A stretch of DNA of 11,216 nucleotides from Candidatus Latescibacterota bacterium (GCA_012961925.1 DTYK01000197.1:1-11216); one strand, 5' to 3'. Counted from the stretch's first letter, positions 1 through 7,936 are shown. A program made the numbers and translations. Notes: generated from the sequence alone by a model not told the origin.

Positions 1-160
1 ACCGCTCTTCGGCATAAATTGCCGTTTTTATCCGACGTGTTCCGTTTATGCGGTTGAAGCGGTGGAAAGGTATGGCTCCTGGAAGGGTTTGCTGCTCACG
101 ATAAAGAGGATCGGAAGGTGTCACCCGTACAGTCAGGGCGGATATGATCCGGTCCCATAA
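1..160 (+). CDS. yidD: Membrane protein insertion efficiency factor YidD, 3' end (partial)
   Basis: This is the last 52 codons of YidD, cut by the left edge; the frame opens at base 2 and stops at TAA 158-160. The visible protein reads PLFGINCRFYPTCSVYA and later RCHPYSQGGYDPVP, which are the family's hallmark conserved cysteine motif (CRxxPTCSxYA) and its RCHP...GGYDPVP C-terminus. YidD is a small (about 70-90 residue), membrane-associated protein thought to help insertion of inner-membrane proteins together with YidC. The yidC start lies 46 bp downstream, matching the widespread rpmH-rnpA-yidD-yidC order, so rnpA would be expected just left of the window. No terminator-like hairpin lies between yidD and yidC. 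The identification is firm; only the N-terminus is missing. Confidence 0.93.
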   Translation, partial: PLFGINCRFYPTCSVYAVEAVERYGSWKGLLLTIKRIGRCHPYSQGGYDPVP

Positions 161-206
161 TGCCTTTGATAAGATGTGTCTATAGGTTCAGGGAGAGAGT
201 TTTTAC

Positions 207-1817
207 ATGGACAAGAATACCATCCTTGCCTTTCTTCTAATAGGGATGATCCTCATCTTGATGCCTTATTACCAGAGGCTTTTCGTTACCCCTGCCCAAA
301 AAGCTCCACCCCAGGAGAAAGTAACCCCAAAAAGGGAAGAGAGGACTTCTGCAGATGGCGAGGTACCGCCTGGAGATTTGGCAGGCTTGACATCGGCACG
401 CCGTGTTCAAGGGGAAGAGGCCCTATACCCCTTACGGACCCAGTTTGTCCCCCGTTCCATCCCGATCGAAAACGACCTTGTACGTGGCAGAATCAGCACT
501 AAAGGCGGTGTTATTGAGAGCTGGCGGTTGAAGAAGTACAAGGGGATAGAGGGTGAAGATGTTGAATTGATACCCGAAGGCGCCAAAGGCCTGGTTCTCT
601 CTCTTCATGATGGAAGGCAGTCGTTAGATCTATCGGAGGTCGAATTTGTCCCGGACAAGAGGAACCTTATCCTGACCTCCGAAGAAAGGGGGACGATCAC
701 CTTTGTTGCACACCTTGGGGGTGGTAAGCGGATAGAAAAGGAATATAAAATTAGGCAAGATGAGTATGTTGTAGAGATGGACGTTGTTTTCACCGGATTT
801 GACCCGAGGACAAAGTGTCGCCTGGAATGGAGAGGTGGTATCAATACGACGGAGAAAAACATAAAAGAGGATCTTGCATACACCAAGGCGTACAGTTATA
901 TGGGGGGTGAAGTAGAGCAATTCGATTGTAAGAATAAGAAGATCAAAAGATTATTGAGTGGAAAGCTCGATTGGTTTGGTGTGAGGAGCAAATATTTTCT
1001 GATCTCACTGATACCAACCGATGGAAGGGAAGGTGATGTGGAGATATCGGGTGAACCGGACGAGTCGGGTCAAAGGAAGATCTACAACCTCTCCTTCGAA
1101 AGTGACATCGTAGAGGGCAAGGTGAGCAACATAGTCTATTTAGGCCCCATAGAATATAATAGATTGAAGGGTTACAATCTCGATCTGGACAAGGTGATGG
1201 ATTTCGGATGGCCCATAGTCAGGTCGATCAGCAAGATCTTCCTCAGGTTCTTCGTCCTCATGCATAAGGTTATTCCTAACTATGGGGTGGTGATCATAAT
1301 CTTCTCTATGATCATAAAGATCCTGGTCTACCCCCTGACGAAGAAGAGTTATCAGGCTACAGCGGATATGCAGAGGCTCCAGCCCAAGATCGCCGCTCTG
1401 CAGCAAAAATACAAAAATGACCGACAAAGACTGAACAGAGAGTTGATGCGACTTTATAAGGAGCATGGAGTCAATCCGATGGGGGGATGTCTTCCTATCC
1501 TGTTGCAGATGCCGATATTCTTTGCTCTCTATAAGGTCTTCAGGAATACAATCGAACTCAGACAGGCAGAATTTGTGCTCTGGCTTAAGGATCTCTCTCA
1601 ACCAGACCCCTATTATGTGCTTCCCATACTTATGGGGGCTACAACCTTTATTCAACAGAGGATGACAGTGAAGGACCCAAAACAGAAGGCAATGTCTTAC
1701 ATTATGCCTGTTATCCTGGTCTTTATATTTCTCAACTTCTCATCGGGCCTGGTCCTTTACTGGACGATGTTTAACGTCCTCTCCTCTTTACACCAGTGGT
1801 TCCTTCAGAAGAAATGA
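207..1817 (+). CDS. yidC: Membrane protein insertase YidC
   Basis: YidC inserts and folds inner-membrane proteins, alone or with SecYEG. The 536 residues show an N-terminal transmembrane anchor (about 5-26), a Lys/Pro-rich linker, a large periplasmic P1 domain (about 75-330), and the conserved insertase core from about 350 to the end with four further membrane segments. Core motifs include YPLTKK, LQPKI, VNPMGGCLP, LLQMPIFFALY, DPYYVLPILMG and SSGLVLYW, all in the expected order. The charged residue in the hydrophilic groove, R366 in E. coli, is replaced by Lys371 here (MIIKILVYPLTK), so the positive charge is kept. The P1 domain and about 540-residue length are typical of Gram-negative YidC. 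The ATG is preceded by AGGGAGAG at 190-197. The protein ends at LQKK with TGA, and mnmE starts 33 bp later without the jag gene that often sits between. Confidence 0.97.
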   Translation: MDKNTILAFLLIGMILILMPYYQRLFVTPAQKAPPQEKVTPKREERTSADGEVPPGDLAGLTSARRVQGEEALYPLRTQFVPRSIPIENDLVRGRISTKGGVIESWRLKKYKGIEGEDVELIPEGAKGLVLSLHDGRQSLDLSEVEFVPDKRNLILTSEERGTITFVAHLGGGKRIEKEYKIRQDEYVVEMDVVFTGFDPRTKCRLEWRGGINTTEKNIKEDLAYTKAYSYMGGEVEQFDCKNKKIKRLLSGKLDWFGVRSKYFLISLIPTDGREGDVEISGEPDESGQRKIYNLSFESDIVEGKVSNIVYLGPIEYNRLKGYNLDLDKVMDFGWPIVRSISKIFLRFFVLMHKVIPNYGVVIIIFSMIIKILVYPLTKKSYQATADMQRLQPKIAALQQKYKNDRQRLNRELMRLYKEHGVNPMGGCLPILLQMPIFFALYKVFRNTIELRQAEFVLWLKDLSQPDPYYVLPILMGATTFIQQRMTVKDPKQKAMSYIMPVILVFIFLNFSSGLVLYWTMFNVLSSLHQWFLQKK

Positions 1818-1850
1818 TGGACCTATAGCTCCTTCTGGTGATACAGGACG

Positions 1851-3218
1851 ATGGGGGAAACGATCGTTGCCATTTCAACGCCGATAGGAATGGGGGGAAT
1901 CGGGATCGTACGCTTGAGCGGTCCAGAGTCGATAAGGATCGCTGACACCCTTTTCGTCGGAAAGAAGCGGATCTCCCAACTACCAACTTATCGTCTCACC
2001 TATGGGAAGATAGTGGAAGATGGTAAGGAACTGGATGAGGTACTGATTTCGGTGATGAAGGCTCCTCATTCCTACACAACAGAGGATGTAGTGGAGATCA
2101 ATTGTCATGGGGGACTTGCGGCAACAACACGGGTTTTAGAAGCCGTGCTCCGCCGAGGGGCACGGCTTGCCGAACCGGGCGAATTTACAAAACGGGCCTT
2201 CCTTGGAGGAAGGATTGACCTCCTTCAGGCAGAAGCGGTAGCCGACCTCGTTAGCGCAAAGACAGGACTTGGCCTGGAGACAGCCCTGTTCCAGATGCGT
2301 GGAAGCCTCTCTCAGAGGATCAATTCGATCAAAGAGAGATTGACCAGATGTCTATCACTTATCGAGGTCGGTCTCGATTTCTCAGACGAAGACATCGATT
2401 TTCTGGAGACGGAAGAGTTATTAGAAATATTATCCGGCATCCTTGAAGAGTTACAGGAGCTCGTTAAGTCGTTCGAGAGGGGAAAAATACTCAGGGAGGG
2501 TGTGAAGATTGCCATTGTGGGCAGGCCTAATGTTGGTAAGTCCAGCCTCCTTAACCTACTTTTAGGGGAGGAGAAGGCAATTGTAACACCAATTCCCGGG
2601 ACAACCAGAGATTCTATTGAGGAATGGTTGCAGATAGACGGGATCCCTTTCCATGTGATCGACACAGCGGGCATCAGGGAGACAGACGACCTCATCGAAC
2701 TTGAAGGAAGAAAGAGGACGGAGTTCCATATAAGCGATGCCGAGCTGCTTGTCGTGATGCTTGATGCTTCAGAGGAACTTCAACCGGAGGACAGGCTCCT
2801 GGCCACCATGATCAAAGGGAAAAAGGCCCTGGTAGTCCTGAACAAATGTGATCTGAAGAAGGTGCTTGATAAGAACGCAGTTAGCATGATTTACGGTGGC
2901 TCTCCTATTGTTGAGATGTCGGCGCTAAAAGGATGGGGACTCGAAGAGTTTAACGAGGATCTGGTCTCCTTAGTTATGGAGGACGGGCAGAAGCTGGCAG
3001 ACCGACCGGTCATCACGAGGGAGAGACACAAGGAGTGTCTCCAGAGGGCCGAAAAGGCACTCAAGGAGGCCTATAATGCGGTTACATCTGGGCTGTCCTT
3101 TGAGTATCCGGCCTTCGACATCAGGGAAGCTCTCGGATCAATCGGAGAGGTTGTAGGAGAAGTAACCTCTGAAGACATTCTTGATGAGATATTCAGCAGT
3201 TTCTGTATAGGAAAATAA
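1851..3218 (+). CDS. mnmE: tRNA modification GTPase MnmE (TrmE)
   Basis: MnmE works in the cytoplasm with MnmG to add aminomethyl or carboxymethylaminomethyl groups to U34 of certain tRNAs, using a methylene-tetrahydrofolate-derived carbon. The 455-residue protein is full length. Its N-terminal folate-binding domain begins TIVAISTPIGMGGIGIVRLSG-like at residue 4. The inserted G domain has G1 GRPNVGKSS (224-232), G2 PGTTRD (249-254), G3 DTAG (271-274), G4 NKCD (331-334) and a SALKG G5. The C-terminus is FCIGK, carrying the invariant cysteine (C452) near the end. The ATG fits the family N-terminus; the nearby AGGA (1846-1849) is too close to be a good ribosome site, so initiation may be coupled to yidC. 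MnmG, the partner, is not downstream; acsB follows after 17 bp. Confidence 0.97.
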   Translation: MGETIVAISTPIGMGGIGIVRLSGPESIRIADTLFVGKKRISQLPTYRLTYGKIVEDGKELDEVLISVMKAPHSYTTEDVVEINCHGGLAATTRVLEAVLRRGARLAEPGEFTKRAFLGGRIDLLQAEAVADLVSAKTGLGLETALFQMRGSLSQRINSIKERLTRCLSLIEVGLDFSDEDIDFLETEELLEILSGILEELQELVKSFERGKILREGVKIAIVGRPNVGKSSLLNLLLGEEKAIVTPIPGTTRDSIEEWLQIDGIPFHVIDTAGIRETDDLIELEGRKRTEFHISDAELLVVMLDASEELQPEDRLLATMIKGKKALVVLNKCDLKKVLDKNAVSMIYGGSPIVEMSALKGWGLEEFNEDLVSLVMEDGQKLADRPVITRERHKECLQRAEKALKEAYNAVTSGLSFEYPAFDIREALGSIGEVVGEVTSEDILDEIFSSFCIGK

Positions 3219-3222
3219 AAAC

Positions 3223-3238
3223 AGGAGGTATCGAATTG
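3223..3238 (+). promoter_or_regulatory. Strong Shine-Dalgarno and TTG start of acsB
   Basis: AGGAGG at 3223-3228 stands 7 nt before TTG 3236-3238. No ATG or GTG in the same frame lies close by upstream, and the resulting N-terminus (SKIICSAAIRGAHK) fits bacterial AcsB lengths. The site lies entirely within the 17-bp gap after the mnmE stop and the first codon of acsB, so acsB has its own translation signal but no room for its own conventional promoter in the gap. Confidence 0.85.
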
Positions 3239-5440
3239 TCAAAGATCATCTGTTCTGCAGCCATAAGGGGTGCCCATAAGATCGTTGATAGGGCGGAGCA
3301 AAAGTGGAAGGAGGCCATGGACCGATGGGGACCTAAGCAAGAAGTGGGTTTTCCAAACACGGCCTACTACCTGCCGGTCATTTATGGGATAACCGGTATC
3401 CCGGTTAAGAGATTGGGGGATATGGAGAAGGTACTGGAGACGTGTAGGTCGTTGCTCCCTCCTTTCGTCAGGGAGAAAGTTCACCTTCCTTACCTCGCAC
3501 CGGCATTGGACGCAGGGATGGCGACTTTCTTTGCAGAAGAGATCATCGAGGCCATAAGATATCTGGAGGATCCCGATTTCTATACGAAGCAGGAAGATCC
3601 TGACGATAGGACGATCTGGCTGGGTGCTGCGGATGACATAATTCTTCGGAAAAGGGGTATCGAGTTTGTCGATGGAACTGCTCCGGGCTTCGCGGCAATT
3701 GTCGGTGCAGCCCCCGACCTTCAAACCGCCGTTAAGATAGCCCAAGAACTGCAACAGAAAAATCTCTACGTGTTTATGTGCGCTGGATGTAATGGGAACA
3801 GATTTGCCGAGCAACTTGTCCAGGCAGGGGTCCAGATTGGCTGGCCGACAAGGCTGGTCTCCTTCGGACCCGACATAACAGCGGCTGTATTCGCGATGGG
3901 CTTCGCCACAAGGGCGGCCATGTCCTTTGGCGGTATTAAACCAGGCGATTTCAGGAAGATCCTCATATACAACAAGGACCGGACGTTCGCCTTTGTCATG
4001 CCTCTGGGCTACGTCACAGAGGAATGGTATGCAAATGCGGCAGGCGCAATAAATTGGGGTTTCCCAACCATCGCCGATACCCCCATACCGCAGGTGTTGC
4101 CAACGGGAATATGTACATACGAACACGTCGTCTCAAATGTCCCACACGACCAAATAGTCTCCAAGGCAATCGAGGTGAGGGGGCTTAAGGTCACCGTTGC
4201 CGAGGTTCCAATACCAGTTGCCTATGGACCTGCTTTTGAAGGAGAAAGGGTCCGCAAGGAGGACATCTATCTGGAATGCGGTGGTGGGAAGACGCCTTCC
4301 TGCGAGTGGACCACATTAAAACCGATGTCGGAGGTTGAAGATGGGAAGATCGAGGTGATCGGGCCGGACCTGGACGACCTCCCCGAAGGATCCCAGGGTC
4401 CATTAGCCATCGTGGTGGAAGTTGCGGGAAGGGAGATGCAGGAGGACTTCGAACCTATACTCGAACGCCAGATACACCATTTAATCAATTATGCACAGGG
4501 TGTGATGCATATCGGGCAACGAGATATCGCCTGGATCAGGATCAGCAAGTCTGCTAAAGAAAAAGGGTTCAGGCTGAGGCACATAGGCTCCATAATCCAT
4601 GCAAAATACCATCAGGATTTCGGGAAGATCTTCGACAAGGTTCAGGTCAAGATATACACGGAAGAGGAGAAGGTCAAAGAGATTCTTGACCAGGCGAGGG
4701 CCGTTTATGCCTCGAGGGATGCCAGGATAGAAGGTATGAGGGATGAGACAACCGACGTCTTTTACTCCTGTACACTATGTCAGTCCTTTGCCCCTAATCA
4801 TGTCTGTATGGTCACGCCCGAGAGAACCGGTCTCTGTGGTGCATACAATTGGCTTGACTGTAAGGCATCCTATGAGATCAATCCTACAGGACCAAATCAA
4901 CCCGTACCAAAGGGTGATTTAATCGACAATAGGCTTGGGCAATGGAGGGGCGTGAACGAATTCGTCTACAAGGCCTCGCGTCAGAAGATAGAGAAATATA
5001 ACATATATAGCATAATGGAGGACCCGATGACAACCTGTGGGTGCTGTGAATGCATCGCTGCGGTCCTCCCGATCTGTAACGGCATAATGACTGTCAACAG
5101 AGAATACAACGGGATGACACCCTGCGGCATGAAATTTACGACCCTGGCAGGTACAATCGGCGGTGGCCAGGTAACCCCAGGGTTCCTTGGACACAGCAAG
5201 TACAATGTCTGTCAGAGGAAGTTCATTGCGGCAGAAGGGGGTATAAAGAGGCTGGTGTGGATGCCTAAGATGCTGAAGGAAGAGATAGCAGAAAGGCTCA
5301 AAAGGAGGTCGGAGGAGATAGGAATACCTGACTTCTATGAGATGATAGCCGATGAAACCGTAGGGGTGACCGAGGAGGAGATACTACCGTTCCTTGAGGA
5401 GAAAGGTCACCCTGCCCTTACAATGGAACCGATAATGTAG
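3236..5440 (+). CDS. acsB: Acetyl-CoA synthase, CODH/ACS alpha subunit
   Basis: AcsB condenses a methyl group from the corrinoid iron-sulfur protein with CO and CoA to form acetyl-CoA (or the reverse) at the Ni-Ni-[4Fe-4S] A-cluster. The 734 residues match the bacterial enzyme (about 730), including the N-terminal CODH-binding domain that archaeal CdhC lacks. The A-cluster ligands are all visible: C512, C515, C524 and C534 in FYSCTLCQSFAPNHVC...GLC, and C601 and C603 in TTCGC; each is six residues beyond the Moorella thermoacetica cysteines as I recall them. F518, matching the residue proposed to gate CO entry, is kept. The C-terminus, EEKGHPALTMEPIM, is family typical. Translation starts at TTG with a strong ribosome site. 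Unusual extra cysteines occur at C182/C185 (CAGC) and C604/C606 next to the A-cluster pair. Its CODH partner acsA is not in the window. Confidence 0.97.
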   Translation: MSKIICSAAIRGAHKIVDRAEQKWKEAMDRWGPKQEVGFPNTAYYLPVIYGITGIPVKRLGDMEKVLETCRSLLPPFVREKVHLPYLAPALDAGMATFFAEEIIEAIRYLEDPDFYTKQEDPDDRTIWLGAADDIILRKRGIEFVDGTAPGFAAIVGAAPDLQTAVKIAQELQQKNLYVFMCAGCNGNRFAEQLVQAGVQIGWPTRLVSFGPDITAAVFAMGFATRAAMSFGGIKPGDFRKILIYNKDRTFAFVMPLGYVTEEWYANAAGAINWGFPTIADTPIPQVLPTGICTYEHVVSNVPHDQIVSKAIEVRGLKVTVAEVPIPVAYGPAFEGERVRKEDIYLECGGGKTPSCEWTTLKPMSEVEDGKIEVIGPDLDDLPEGSQGPLAIVVEVAGREMQEDFEPILERQIHHLINYAQGVMHIGQRDIAWIRISKSAKEKGFRLRHIGSIIHAKYHQDFGKIFDKVQVKIYTEEEKVKEILDQARAVYASRDARIEGMRDETTDVFYSCTLCQSFAPNHVCMVTPERTGLCGAYNWLDCKASYEINPTGPNQPVPKGDLIDNRLGQWRGVNEFVYKASRQKIEKYNIYSIMEDPMTTCGCCECIAAVLPICNGIMTVNREYNGMTPCGMKFTTLAGTIGGGQVTPGFLGHSKYNVCQRKFIAAEGGIKRLVWMPKMLKEEIAERLKRRSEEIGIPDFYEMIADETVGVTEEEILPFLEEKGHPALTMEPIM

Positions 5441-5466
5441 AAGGTGTAAAGAAAAGGAAGGCATTG

Positions 5467-5532
5467 ATGACCTTATCAAAAACTGAAGAGGGGAAAACCC
5501 GAATAAATCGGGTATTGATAGTGAGGGGGTGA
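5467..5532 (+). CDS. Possible 21-residue leader ORF before acsC
   Basis: The 95-bp gap between acsB and acsC holds a 21-codon frame (MTLSKTEEGKTRINRVLIVRG) with AAAAGGAAGG at 5452-5461 about 5 nt before its ATG and a TGA ending 3 nt before the acsC ATG. Within it, ACCCGA 5497-5502 and TCGGGT 5508-5513 can form a 6-bp hairpin with a 5-nt loop. The good ribosome site and tight stop-to-start spacing would allow translational coupling to acsC, but such short frames arise easily by chance and the peptide resembles nothing I know. It is listed as a candidate only. Confidence 0.2.
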   Translation: MTLSKTEEGKTRINRVLIVRG

Positions 5533-5535
5533 CTG

Positions 5536-6882
5536 ATGGCTCTAACAGGTATAGAGATATATAAGAAGCTGCCGAGAACCAATTGTAAGGAGTGCGGCTT
5601 CCCAACCTGTCTTGCCTTCGCTATGAACCTTGCGGCCGGAAAGACCGAACTCGATCTCTGTCCATATGTTTCAGAGGATGCGAAGGCGAATCTGCAGGAT
5701 GCCGCAGCGCCACCGGTTAGGGTGGTCACCATCGGCACAGGTGATAGATCTATAAAGATAGGCGGGGAAACGGTTATGTTCCGCCACGAGAAGACTTTTG
5801 TTAACAAACCAGCATTTGCGGTTCTCATTGACGACAGGATGGACGAAGGAGAGGTGGATGGAAGGCTGGATAAGCTGGAACAGTTCCAGTATGAAAGGGT
5901 TGGCCTAACTTTCGGGCCCGAACTTGTTGCGATAAAAGAGACCCGTGGTGATCCCTCAAGATTTGAACATCTAATTAATAAGGCAAAAGAAAGAAACCAT
6001 TATGGGCTTATCCTTATGAGTACCAGCCCTGAGATTCTTTCTGCCGGGCTTAGGATCTGCGCCGATTCCCGACCGCTGCTATACGCAGTAACCAAAGAGA
6101 ATCTGGACGAGGTGGCTGGCCTGGCCCGAGAGAATTCATGTCCAGTGGCGGTGCGGACCGAAAGTTTGGATGAACTATCGGAACTTACTTCCAAACTAAT
6201 TCAGCTTGGAATGAAGGAGATAGTCCTGGATCCGGGGTCGAGAGGGATACGCAAGGCCCTTGAGGATCAAATAATCATAAGACGTGCAGCCGTTCTTAAC
6301 AAATACAAACACCTGGGCTTCCCTACCATCACCTTCCCCTGCGAGATGACGGATGACCCGATGAAGGAGGCCCTTATCGCCTCGATCTTCATCGCCAAAT
6401 ATGCCGGGATCATCGTCCTATCAGATCTCGAAGGCCATAGCCTTTTCCCACTCTTATTGGAAAGGCTCAATATCTATACAGATCCTCAGCGGCCCATGGC
6501 AACCCCCGAAGGCATCTATGAGATCGGAGGGCCTGATGATAATTCCCCGGTTCTCATCACCTCGAACTTCTCACTCACCTATTTTATTGTGTCTGGAGAA
6601 ATAGAAACCAGCAGGGTGCCATGTTACCTGTTGATCAAGGATACCGAGGGCCTTTCAGTTATGACTGCGTGGGCTGCGGGGAAATTTGTGGCCGAAGAGG
6701 TCGCCCCTTTTATCAAAAAATGTGGGATCGGCGAGAAGGTGACCCATAGGAAGCTGATAATCCCAGGCTATGCTGCACAGATCTCCGGGGAATTGGAAGA
6801 AGAGCTGCCGGACTGGCAGATACAGATCGGTCCACGTGAGGCATCACATTTACCGGCCTATCTGAAGATGTGGAAGCCATAG
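5536..6882 (+). CDS. acsC: Corrinoid iron-sulfur protein large (gamma) subunit
   Basis: AcsC is the larger subunit of the corrinoid iron-sulfur protein, the carrier that takes a methyl group from AcsE and delivers it to the AcsB A-cluster. The 448 residues equal the usual length (about 445). An N-terminal [4Fe-4S] domain shows C17, C20, C25 and C42 (TNCKECGFPTCLAFA...LCPYV). A TIM-barrel region follows (about 60-320), and the C-terminal third is the cobalamin-binding domain, with the SVMTAWAAGKF motif characteristic of the family. GAGGGGGTGA at 5523-5532 precedes the ATG. The small subunit AcsD, with which this protein forms a heterodimer, usually lies beside acsC but is absent from the window. 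The archaeal homologue would be CdhE; the neighbours and sequence favour the bacterial form. Confidence 0.96.
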   Translation: MALTGIEIYKKLPRTNCKECGFPTCLAFAMNLAAGKTELDLCPYVSEDAKANLQDAAAPPVRVVTIGTGDRSIKIGGETVMFRHEKTFVNKPAFAVLIDDRMDEGEVDGRLDKLEQFQYERVGLTFGPELVAIKETRGDPSRFEHLINKAKERNHYGLILMSTSPEILSAGLRICADSRPLLYAVTKENLDEVAGLARENSCPVAVRTESLDELSELTSKLIQLGMKEIVLDPGSRGIRKALEDQIIIRRAAVLNKYKHLGFPTITFPCEMTDDPMKEALIASIFIAKYAGIIVLSDLEGHSLFPLLLERLNIYTDPQRPMATPEGIYEIGGPDDNSPVLITSNFSLTYFIVSGEIETSRVPCYLLIKDTEGLSVMTAWAAGKFVAEEVAPFIKKCGIGEKVTHRKLIIPGYAAQISGELEEELPDWQIQIGPREASHLPAYLKMWKP

Positions 6883-7012
6883 GTTAAATTAGGGAAAGAG
6901 AGCAAGTAATTTTGGAAGCCTCCTCTCAATCAGTTCTACATACCGATGAGTGGTTTAATGACCAAAGGAGATCACATAAATCTCAGGGTAATGGATAAAT
7001 GCCCAAGGTTCG

Positions 7013-7028
7013 AAAGGAGGACCCGGTG
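7013..7028 (+). promoter_or_regulatory. Ribosome site and GTG that define the acsE start
   Basis: AAAGGAGG at 7013-7020 is a near-perfect anti-16S match placed 5 nt before GTG 7026-7028. This makes the GTG a better start than the in-frame ATG at 6999, which has only a weak AGGG (6985-6988) at about 10 nt. With the GTG start the protein begins MILIGENIN, aligned with MLIIGERIN of the Moorella enzyme, and the folate-site residues fall on the same numbers. Confidence 0.75.
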
Positions 7029-7904
7029 ATCCTTATAGGTGAGAACATTAATGCCATGTCAAAAACGGTCGGGCCCGCCATGAAAGAGCGTAACACAAAG
7101 GTAATCCAGGAGTTAGCAGTGGCTCAGCAGGAGGCGGGCATGGATTATCTCGACATAAACATAGGGCCGGCAAAAAGGGAAGGGCCTGAGCTCATGGAGT
7201 GGATGGTGAAAACTGTCCAGGAGGTCGTTGACCTCCCTCTATTCTTGGACACAACAAACGTTGAGGCTATAGAGGCAGGACTCAAGGCTCACAAGGGTAA
7301 AGCAGTTATCAACTCCATCTCCTGTCGGCCAGAAAGGATGGAAATACTGTTTCCGCTGGTTAAAAAGTATGAGGCCTCGTTTGTCGGTTTACTTCTTGGG
7401 GTGGAGGGCATACCAAGGGATGCTGCGGAACGGGGCGCCCTTGCAGCAGAACTTCTGGCAAAGGCAGCCGAGGCCGGGATACCGAATGAAGATATATGGC
7501 TTGATCCAATAGTTCTCCCTGTATCGTCCCAACAGGAGCAGGTGAAGGGATGTACGGAATTCATGGAGATGTTGAAAGATCTGGCCCCTAACTGTAAATC
7601 GACCTGTGGCCTTTCCAATGTTTCAAACGGTGCCCCTGCCGAACTGCGACCGATCCTCAATAAAACATATCTCATCATGCTTGGTAAATATGGGTTATGT
7701 TCCGCTATCGTCAACGCATTTGATAAGGAATTGATAGAAATAGCCAGAGGTGGAAGGGCGGATCTCGCAAAACTGGTTCATCAGGTGATGGATGGGGAAA
7801 AGGTAGATCTGAAGGCCTTAACTCAGGAGGAGATCGATTATGTCAAGACTGCCAAGCTATTGTTAGGACATTCCCTTTATTCTCACTCCTGGCTTAAGCT
7901 ATAG
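7026..7904 (+). CDS. acsE: Methyl-tetrahydrofolate:corrinoid iron-sulfur protein methyltransferase
   Basis: AcsE transfers the N5-methyl group of methyl-tetrahydrofolate to Co(I) of the corrinoid iron-sulfur protein, linking the methyl branch to acetyl-CoA synthesis. The protein is a pterin-binding TIM barrel of the dihydropteroate-synthase/MetH-like family. Visible motifs are LIGENIN (3-9), LDINIGPA (42-49), FLDTTN with D75, INS with N96, LDP with D160, and GLSNVS with N198; D75, N96 and D160 carry the same numbers as the folate-contacting residues of the Moorella protein, N198 is one off. With the GTG start it has 292 residues, about 30 more than Moorella (262); the surplus is a charged stretch near the C-terminus (about 240-275). 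If translation began at ATG 6999 it would gain nine residues. Its neighbours acsC and acsV fix the role over a MetH- or MtrH-type alternative. Confidence 0.93.
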   Translation: MILIGENINAMSKTVGPAMKERNTKVIQELAVAQQEAGMDYLDINIGPAKREGPELMEWMVKTVQEVVDLPLFLDTTNVEAIEAGLKAHKGKAVINSISCRPERMEILFPLVKKYEASFVGLLLGVEGIPRDAAERGALAAELLAKAAEAGIPNEDIWLDPIVLPVSSQQEQVKGCTEFMEMLKDLAPNCKSTCGLSNVSNGAPAELRPILNKTYLIMLGKYGLCSAIVNAFDKELIEIARGGRADLAKLVHQVMDGEKVDLKALTQEEIDYVKTAKLLLGHSLYSHSWLKL

Positions 7905-7936
7905 CGGTTCTATTTTGTTGCTTGTAGCACTACTAC

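Noticed and set aside
176..502. A 108-codon plus-strand frame overlapping the yidC start
   Set aside because: It is in another frame over a clear YidC N-terminus, has no recognisable motif and is Pro/Arg-rich low-quality sequence.
3239..4126. A 295-codon open frame on the minus strand across the first part of acsB
   Set aside because: It lies wholly opposite acsB, its protein resembles no family I know, and the acsB frame is conserved throughout. It is a by-product of codon bias.
3236..5440. Archaeal CdhC as the identity of the acetyl-CoA synthase
   Set aside because: The N-terminal CODH-binding region of about 310 residues is present and the length matches bacterial AcsB.
5497..5513. ACCCGA/TCGGGT hairpin considered as a terminator between acsB and acsC
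   Set aside because: The stem is only 6 bp and no T-run follows; it sits next to the acsC ribosome site, so a weak translational role is more likely than termination.
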